Below are positions 60,346-64,000 of a stretch of DNA of 64,000 bases, in pieces. Each line of letters begins with the position of its first letter. Position 1 is the first letter of the stretch. Under the pieces are notes generated by a model. It was not told the origin of the DNA, searched no databases, and worked only from the letters and a program-made list of their open reading frames with translations. A program made the position numbers and the translations under genes. Source of the DNA: Chloroflexota bacterium (GTDB taxonomy: Bacteria; Chloroflexota; Dehalococcoidia; Lucifugimonadales; UBA3495); assembly GCA_028873965.1 (NCBI GenBank), contig JAPPMU010000041.1, positions 51,374-115,373 on the forward strand, given 5' to 3'.

Positions 60346-60846
60346 TCACCGTCGTTGGTCTCGAATGCGTTGCCAACGCCTTAGGATCTGCTCGTCTCTG
60401 GGAAAGGCCAGCGGCGGCAGGTCGTCCAGCGCAAAAAAACCCACGTCCAACGACTCGGGTCCCGGGGCCAATACCCCTCCTACTTCCGTCGCCGCGTATG
60501 CCGCCACCACCACGGGGTTGCCCACGTCCGAGAACAGCCCAATCAGTTGTTCGATTTCGACCAGCAGGCCCGCCTCTTCTTCTACTTCCCGCACCGCCGC
60601 CGTTTCCACCGGCTCGCCTCGGTCGACATAACCACCCGGCATACTCCACAGACCGTAACCGGTCTGTACCGCCCGCCTCACCATCAACGTCCGTCCATCC
60701 CGCTCAATGACGCAGGCGGCCGCCAGTTTGGGATCGTAGTAGACCACCCGCCCACATCGCGGACACACGGGACGTTCTCGACCCTCGTGCTCCCTCAGAG
60801 CCAGGCGAGCCCCGCATCCGGCGCAGAATTTGTCCCCGTTGGTCAT
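60346..60846 (-). CDS. Nudix hydrolase with zinc ribbon
   Basis: ATG 60846 (MTNGDKFCAGCGARL) gives 166 residues. The N-terminal zinc ribbon has CAGC and CPRC as in NudC, and the Nudix box GGYVDRGEPVETAAVREVEEEAGL is complete. Without the large NudC N-terminal domain it is more likely an ADP-ribose or nucleotide-sugar pyrophosphatase than an NADH pyrophosphatase. Confidence 0.88.
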   Translation of the reverse strand: MTNGDKFCAGCGARLALREHEGRERPVCPRCGRVVYYDPKLAAACVIERDGRTLMVRRAVQTGYGLWSMPGGYVDRGEPVETAAVREVEEEAGLLVEIEQLIGLFSDVGNPVVVAAYAATEVGGVLAPGPESLDVGFFALDDLPPLAFPRDEQILRRWQRIRDQRR

Positions 60847-60875
60847 TGCACTGGTTCGCCGGCGTGTTATCGCTG

Positions 60876-61817
60876 CTAAGTCGATTGCTCCAGCAACGCC
60901 TGCACGGCGTCGCGTTCCGGCATCGAATCCTGCGCACCAACCCGCGTCACCGACAAGGCTCCCGCCGCGCATCCCCATCGCACCGCCGACTCCAGCGGAT
61001 GGCCTTCGGACAGCGCCACCGCCAAAGCCCCGTTGAACGCATCGCCGGCCGCCACGGTGTCAACCGCCTGAACCGCAAACGCCGGTACCATCCCGCTGGC
61101 AAGACCGTCGGCCCAATACGCCCCCTGAGCGCCCAATTTGATCACCGCTGACCCGACGCCTCGTGCCAGCAACTCTTCGGCCGCGCTGGCTGCCGTGTCC
61201 ACGTCGGTAACGGGGTAACCGACCAGCGCCTCCGCCTCGGTCTCGTTAGGCGTGATGACCGACACGTGCCGGTAAAACTCCCCAGGCACCGGTCGCACCG
61301 GACCGGGATCGAGGATTACTCGAACTCCCTGTGAAGCCGCTAGCTCGGCCACCTTGATCGACAGGCCGATCGATACTTCCAGTTGCAACATAAGCGCGGA
61401 TGCCTGCGGGAGCAGCGCTGCGGCAGCATAATATTCGGCATCGCCGCACGTATCGTTGGCGCCCAGCACCTGCACGATCCGGTTCTGGCCACCTTCTCCC
61501 ACGCTGATAACGGCAATGCCCGAGTTGGTTTCAGGGGCGACCCCTACCGCTCCGGTTTCCACGCCCGCCGACCGCAACAAATCGATCAGCTGCGGACCGA
61601 ACATGTCGTCGCCGACCTTCCCGATCATCGCCGACTCGGTTTCCATTCTAGCCGCGGCCACCGCCTGGTTGGCGCCCTTCCCTCCCGGATACGTCACGAA
61701 CCGCTCGCCCACCACCGTCTCGCCATCCGCCGGCAGGCGCTCCGAAAAGGTAACCAGATCCATATTGATGCCGCCCAGGCACAGGATCAGCGGGCGGTCA
61801 CCACGGTCGCGTGTCAT
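60876..61817 (-). CDS. rbsK: Ribokinase-like PfkB family sugar kinase
   Basis: The 313-residue protein has the PfkB pattern of ribokinase: LCLGGINMDLVTFSERLP, FVTYPGGKGANQAVAAARM (signature 1), IGKVGDDMFG and C-terminal VDTVAAGDAFNGALAVALSEG (signature 2, catalytic Asp). Length equals E. coli RbsK. It would phosphorylate ribose or a similar sugar with ATP. No sugar transporter is beside it. Confidence 0.88.
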   Translation of the reverse strand: MTRDRGDRPLILCLGGINMDLVTFSERLPADGETVVGERFVTYPGGKGANQAVAAARMETESAMIGKVGDDMFGPQLIDLLRSAGVETGAVGVAPETNSGIAVISVGEGGQNRIVQVLGANDTCGDAEYYAAAALLPQASALMLQLEVSIGLSIKVAELAASQGVRVILDPGPVRPVPGEFYRHVSVITPNETEAEALVGYPVTDVDTAASAAEELLARGVGSAVIKLGAQGAYWADGLASGMVPAFAVQAVDTVAAGDAFNGALAVALSEGHPLESAVRWGCAAGALSVTRVGAQDSMPERDAVQALLEQST

Positions 61818-61933
61818 CGAAACCTGACATAACGAAAATTCGGCCTCACGCTAACACCTGACATCCCTCGCGTCAACGCAAGATTACCCCCATGCTATAA
61901 TCCGCCAAACCTGAAAAAGCGAGGACCCGGACG

Positions 61934-63157
61934 ATGTCTCAGCCTCTGGAAAACATCAAGGTCGTCGACCTGACCCGTACCCTTGCCGGCCCGTTTTGCA
62001 CTCAGAATCTGGCCGACATGGGGGCCGACGTCATCAAGATCGAAGAGCCCAACGATGGCGACGAAACCCGCAAGTGGCCGCCCATCTGGAACGGCGAAAG
62101 CACCCAGTTCATGTCGTTCAACCGCAACAAGCGCAGCCTATCCGTCAACCTGAAGTCGGAAGAGGGTCTGGACATTGTCAAGAAGCTGGCCAAGGAAGCC
62201 GACGTGATGATCGAGAGCTTCCGCGCCGGCACCCTCGCCCGCATGGGCTTGGGTTACGAGGACATCAAGGCAATCAATCCCGACATCGTTTACTGCACCA
62301 TATCCGGCTACGGGCGCACCGGCCCCATGGCCAACAAACCCGGCTATGACCTGATCATCCAGGCTTACAGCGGCCTCATGCACCTCACCGGCGACCCGAA
62401 CGGCCCGCCGCAGCGCGTGGGCTTCTCGTTGGTGGACCTTTTCACCGGAATGCTGGCCTACGGCTCCATCGTCACCGCCCTTTACCACCGGGACAAGACC
62501 GGCGAGGGTCAGCTCATCGACACCGCCCTGCTGGACGGGCAGGTCGCCGCCATGAGCTACCACGCCACCGGCTTTATCGGAACCGGTATCGAACCCCATC
62601 GCCTGGGCTCGGGCCATCCCAGCCTCGTGCCCTATCAGAGTTTCCAGGCGTCCGACGGCTTTTTCATCCTTGGCGTGGCCAACCCTAACCTTTGGGAGCG
62701 GTTCTGTAACGCAATCGGGCATCCCGACCTGAAGGACGATCCCAAATTTGCCACGAACCCCGATCGGGTCGCGCACCGTGGCGAGATGGTTGACCTTTTG
62801 AACGGCATCTTCTCCTCCAACACGGTGGCGCACTGGGTAAAAGTGATCGATGAGGCGGGGGTTCCCGTGGGACCGATCAACAAGACATCTGACGTGGTGG
62901 CTGACGAACAGGTCAACGCCAGGGAAATGTTCCTGGAGATCAACCACCCGAACGTGCCGGACCTTCGCGTTCCCAACTCGCCGATAAAGCTGCGGGGGAC
63001 TCCGGCCCAACTGCGAATGGCTCCGCCGCTGCTGGGCGAGCACAATGAAGAAGTGCTGGCGGAACTGGGTTACGACTCGGAGGAGTTTGCCAAGCTGCTC
63101 GAATCGGGAGCCGTCGGAGAACCTGGCAAGGAGATCAGCGGGGTCGGCGCGCACTGA
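61934..63157 (+). CDS. CaiB/BaiF family CoA-transferase
   Basis: The 407-residue protein is a complete class III CoA-transferase: VVDLTRTLAGPFCTQNLADMGADVIKIEEP at the N-terminus, RNKRSLSVNLKSEEG, ISGYGRTGPMANKPGYDLIIQAYSGLM with the catalytic Asp in PGYDLI, and TALLDGQVAAM. It moves CoA between carboxylic acids. A TATAAT at 61896-61901 upstream and CGAGGACC before the ATG support the start. A hairpin follows at 63257. Confidence 0.93.
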   Translation: MSQPLENIKVVDLTRTLAGPFCTQNLADMGADVIKIEEPNDGDETRKWPPIWNGESTQFMSFNRNKRSLSVNLKSEEGLDIVKKLAKEADVMIESFRAGTLARMGLGYEDIKAINPDIVYCTISGYGRTGPMANKPGYDLIIQAYSGLMHLTGDPNGPPQRVGFSLVDLFTGMLAYGSIVTALYHRDKTGEGQLIDTALLDGQVAAMSYHATGFIGTGIEPHRLGSGHPSLVPYQSFQASDGFFILGVANPNLWERFCNAIGHPDLKDDPKFATNPDRVAHRGEMVDLLNGIFSSNTVAHWVKVIDEAGVPVGPINKTSDVVADEQVNAREMFLEINHPNVPDLRVPNSPIKLRGTPAQLRMAPPLLGEHNEEVLAELGYDSEEFAKLLESGAVGEPGKEISGVGAH

Positions 63158-63198
63158 TCCTGGGTGGTTCGCGCATTTCGATTGGTTCGCACAAGGCG

Positions 63199-63245
63199 CG
63201 TTATGTAGACAACAAGCACGAATTCCGCCGCTTTTTTACATAACG
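63199..63245. repeat. 9-bp inverted repeat, 29-bp spacer
   Basis: CGTTATGTA (63199-63207) and TACATAACG (63237-63245) are exact inverted copies in an AT-richer patch with a T6 run between the CoA-transferase and the tRNA cluster. Function unknown. Confidence 0.5.
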
Positions 63246-63256
63246 TGGCCATTAAC

Positions 63257-63282
63257 GACCCGGCACGACATTGTGCCGGGTC
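63257..63282 (+). terminator. Possible terminator of the CoA-transferase gene
   Basis: GACCCGGCAC-GACATT-GTGCCGGGTC is a perfect 10-bp hairpin 99 bases after the stop. No T-tract follows, so it may act as a stabilising or Rho-assisted end. Confidence 0.45.
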
Positions 63283-63315
63283 CGTTGATTCACCGCCGTT
63301 CCCGCGAAGGCATCC

Positions 63316-63451
63316 CTCACGCGTACCCATTTCGCGCAACCTGTCATTGCGAGCGCAGCGTGGCAATCTCGGCGCTGAAGAGAGCGTCGCTCAGGCAACG
63401 AGATCGCCACGTCGCTGCGCTCCTCGCGATGACAAACTGGGTACTCGTGAG
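63316..63451. repeat. Palindromic mobile-like element, copy 4
   Basis: Ends CTCACGCGTACCCA and AAACTGGGTACTCGTGAG with the same inner inverted blocks as the other copies. It stops 12 bases before the tRNA promoter. Confidence 0.8.
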
Positions 63452-63463
63452 GGAGTATCCCGG

Positions 63464-63492
63464 TTGCCCTGTGGATGCACCAGGGCTATAAT
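63464..63492 (+). promoter_or_regulatory. Promoter of the tRNA cluster
   Basis: TTGCCC (63464-63469), 17-base spacer and consensus TATAAT (63487-63492), 19 bases before tRNA-Val. Confidence 0.7.
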
Positions 63493-63511
63493 AATTGGGT
63501 AGGTCACGCTC

Positions 63512-63587
63512 GGGCGGTTAGCTCAGCGGTTAGAGCGCCTCGTTCACACCGAGGAGGTCGGAGGTTCAAATCCTCCATCGCCCACCA
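63512..63587 (+). tRNA. tRNA-Val (anticodon CAC)
   Basis: Acceptor GGGCGGT/ATCGCCC, D arm GCTCAGCGGTTAGAGC, anticodon loop TTCACAC (CAC), T arm GGAGGTTCAAATCCTCC, CCA encoded. Confidence 0.96.
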
Positions 63588-63625
63588 TACCGGCCGCAGC
63601 GGGACTACAAAACGGAAACCACCTT

Positions 63626-63711
63626 GCCGAGGTGGCGAAACGGCAGACGCGCTGCGTTCAGGGCGCAGTGTCCTTTAGGACGTGTGGGTTCAAATCCCTC
63701 CCTCGGCACCA
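63626..63711 (+). tRNA. tRNA-Leu (anticodon CAG)
   Basis: Acceptor GCCGAGG/CCTCGGC, anticodon loop TTCAGGG (CAG), a class II variable arm TGTCCTTTAGGACGT, T-loop GGGTTCAAATCCC, CCA encoded. Confidence 0.96.
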
Positions 63712-63723
63712 TATTTCCGACGC

Positions 63724-63799
63724 GCGCTTGTAGCTCAGTGGATAGAGCGCTGCCCTGCGGAGGCAGAGGTCGTGAGTTCGAATCTCGCCAAGCGCGCCA
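63724..63799 (+). tRNA. tRNA-Arg (anticodon GCG)
   Basis: Acceptor GCGCTTG/CAAGCGC, D arm GCTCAGTGGATAGAGC, anticodon loop CTGCGGA (GCG), T arm GTGAGTTCGAATCTCGC, CCA encoded. The more common bacterial Arg tRNA for CGN codons has ACG; GCG is an unmodified alternative. Confidence 0.94.
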
Positions 63800-63826
63800 T
63801 TTCTTTGCCTGCTTTCGGCTGCTCCC

Positions 63827-63903
63827 GGGCGGTTAGCTCAGATGGTTAGAGCGTCTGCTTTACACGCAGAAGGCCGGGGGTTCGAGTCCCTCACCGCCCA
63901 CCA
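63827..63903 (+). tRNA. tRNA-Val (anticodon TAC)
   Basis: Acceptor GGGCGGT/ACCGCCC, anticodon loop TTTACAC (TAC), T arm GGGGGTTCGAGTCCCTC, CCA encoded. Together with the CAC isoacceptor it covers valine codons ending in A or G. Confidence 0.96.
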
Positions 63904-63961
63904 CTCCCCATGCTATCCAACCATCGTGAAACGCTACCTGCCGTAGCAGGGCAATCGCGTC

Positions 63962-64000
63962 TTATCCGAGGAGGACTTTGAGCAGGTAGTTCTCATCCCA
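63962..64000 (-). CDS. Possible C-terminus of a gene entering from the right
   Basis: On the minus strand the last bases read DENYLLKVLLG and a TAA at 63962. It is too short to identify; it is listed only because a minus-strand gene convergent with the tRNAs may continue beyond the window. Confidence 0.2.
   Translation of the reverse strand, partial: WDENYLLKVLLG

Overview
The window is GC-rich, densely coding bacterial DNA. It carries many flavin-dependent monooxygenases of the luciferase-like (LLM) class and many CoA-centred catabolic genes: acyl-CoA synthetase, acyl-CoA dehydrogenase, enoyl-CoA hydratase and CaiB/BaiF CoA-transferase. It also has an FMN alpha-hydroxy-acid oxidase, a ThDP decarboxylase-like enzyme, a P450, HpcH/HpaI and HMGL-like aldolases or lyases, and many short palindromic repeats. 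This mixture resembles free-living Chloroflexota, in particular SAR202/Dehalococcoidia-like heterotrophs that degrade recalcitrant organic matter. That assignment is inference from gene content; no rRNA is present. A class A RNase P RNA and five tRNAs (Gln, Val-CAC, Leu-CAG, Arg-GCG, Val-TAC) were read directly.

Layout. 1-2.1 kb: accessory block with the end of a DNA methyltransferase fused to an HNH nuclease, a second free-standing HNH, a DUF2283 gene and an antitoxin-like gene. 2.1-9.4 kb: MFS exporter, two LLM oxidoreductases, a small membrane protein, a decayed helicase remnant, an acyl-CoA synthetase and a TIM-barrel protein. 9.4-11.2 kb: compact cassette of a dual-OB-like protein and two DUF488 proteins. 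11.3-16.3 kb: phosphotriesterase-like hydrolase, LLM enzyme, S9 peptidase and iron alcohol dehydrogenase. 16.4-18.7 kb (minus): vapC, vapB and a helicase broken by one in-frame stop. 18.7-21.8 kb (minus): acyl-CoA dehydrogenase, DUF6883, a DUF4926::enoyl-CoA hydratase chimera and DinB. 21.8-28.6 kb (minus): Cu/Zn SOD, SDR, panB, a DUF2520 reductase, P1 peptidase, SbcD and HpaI aldolase, with rnpB just upstream.

29-33 kb: a structured non-coding region, a HEPN-like gene, and an FMN oxidase/ThDP enzyme pair. 33-33.7 kb: two copies of a ~135-bp palindromic element. 33.7-37 kb: phosphonate/selenate-type ABC importer. 37.1-40.4 kb (minus): CAP-domain protein, two small membrane proteins and a beta-hydroxyacid dehydrogenase. 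40.5-42.5 kb: tRNA-Gln, P450 and cupin. 42.8-48.4 kb: one well-delimited transcription unit (promoter, coaE, CbbQ/NorQ AAA+ ATPase, CoA-type Nudix, 1102-aa VWA protein, terminator). 48.7-54.8 kb (minus): ABC/Gldg/DUF4340 export-like cluster plus cinA. 55-56.3 kb: speD-speB polyamine pair behind an attenuator-like leader. 57-63.2 kb: HMGL-like lyase, BNR-repeat protein, ComF, Nudix, ribokinase and CoA-transferase. 63.5-63.9 kb: four-tRNA cluster.

The items most worth following are the DUF6883/DUF4926::hydratase chimera, the CoaE-MoxR-Nudix-VWA operon, the DuOB-DUF488-DUF488 cassette, the speD leader, and the helicase with its in-frame stop overlapping vapBC. No CRISPR array, prophage, transposase or replication origin was recognised.
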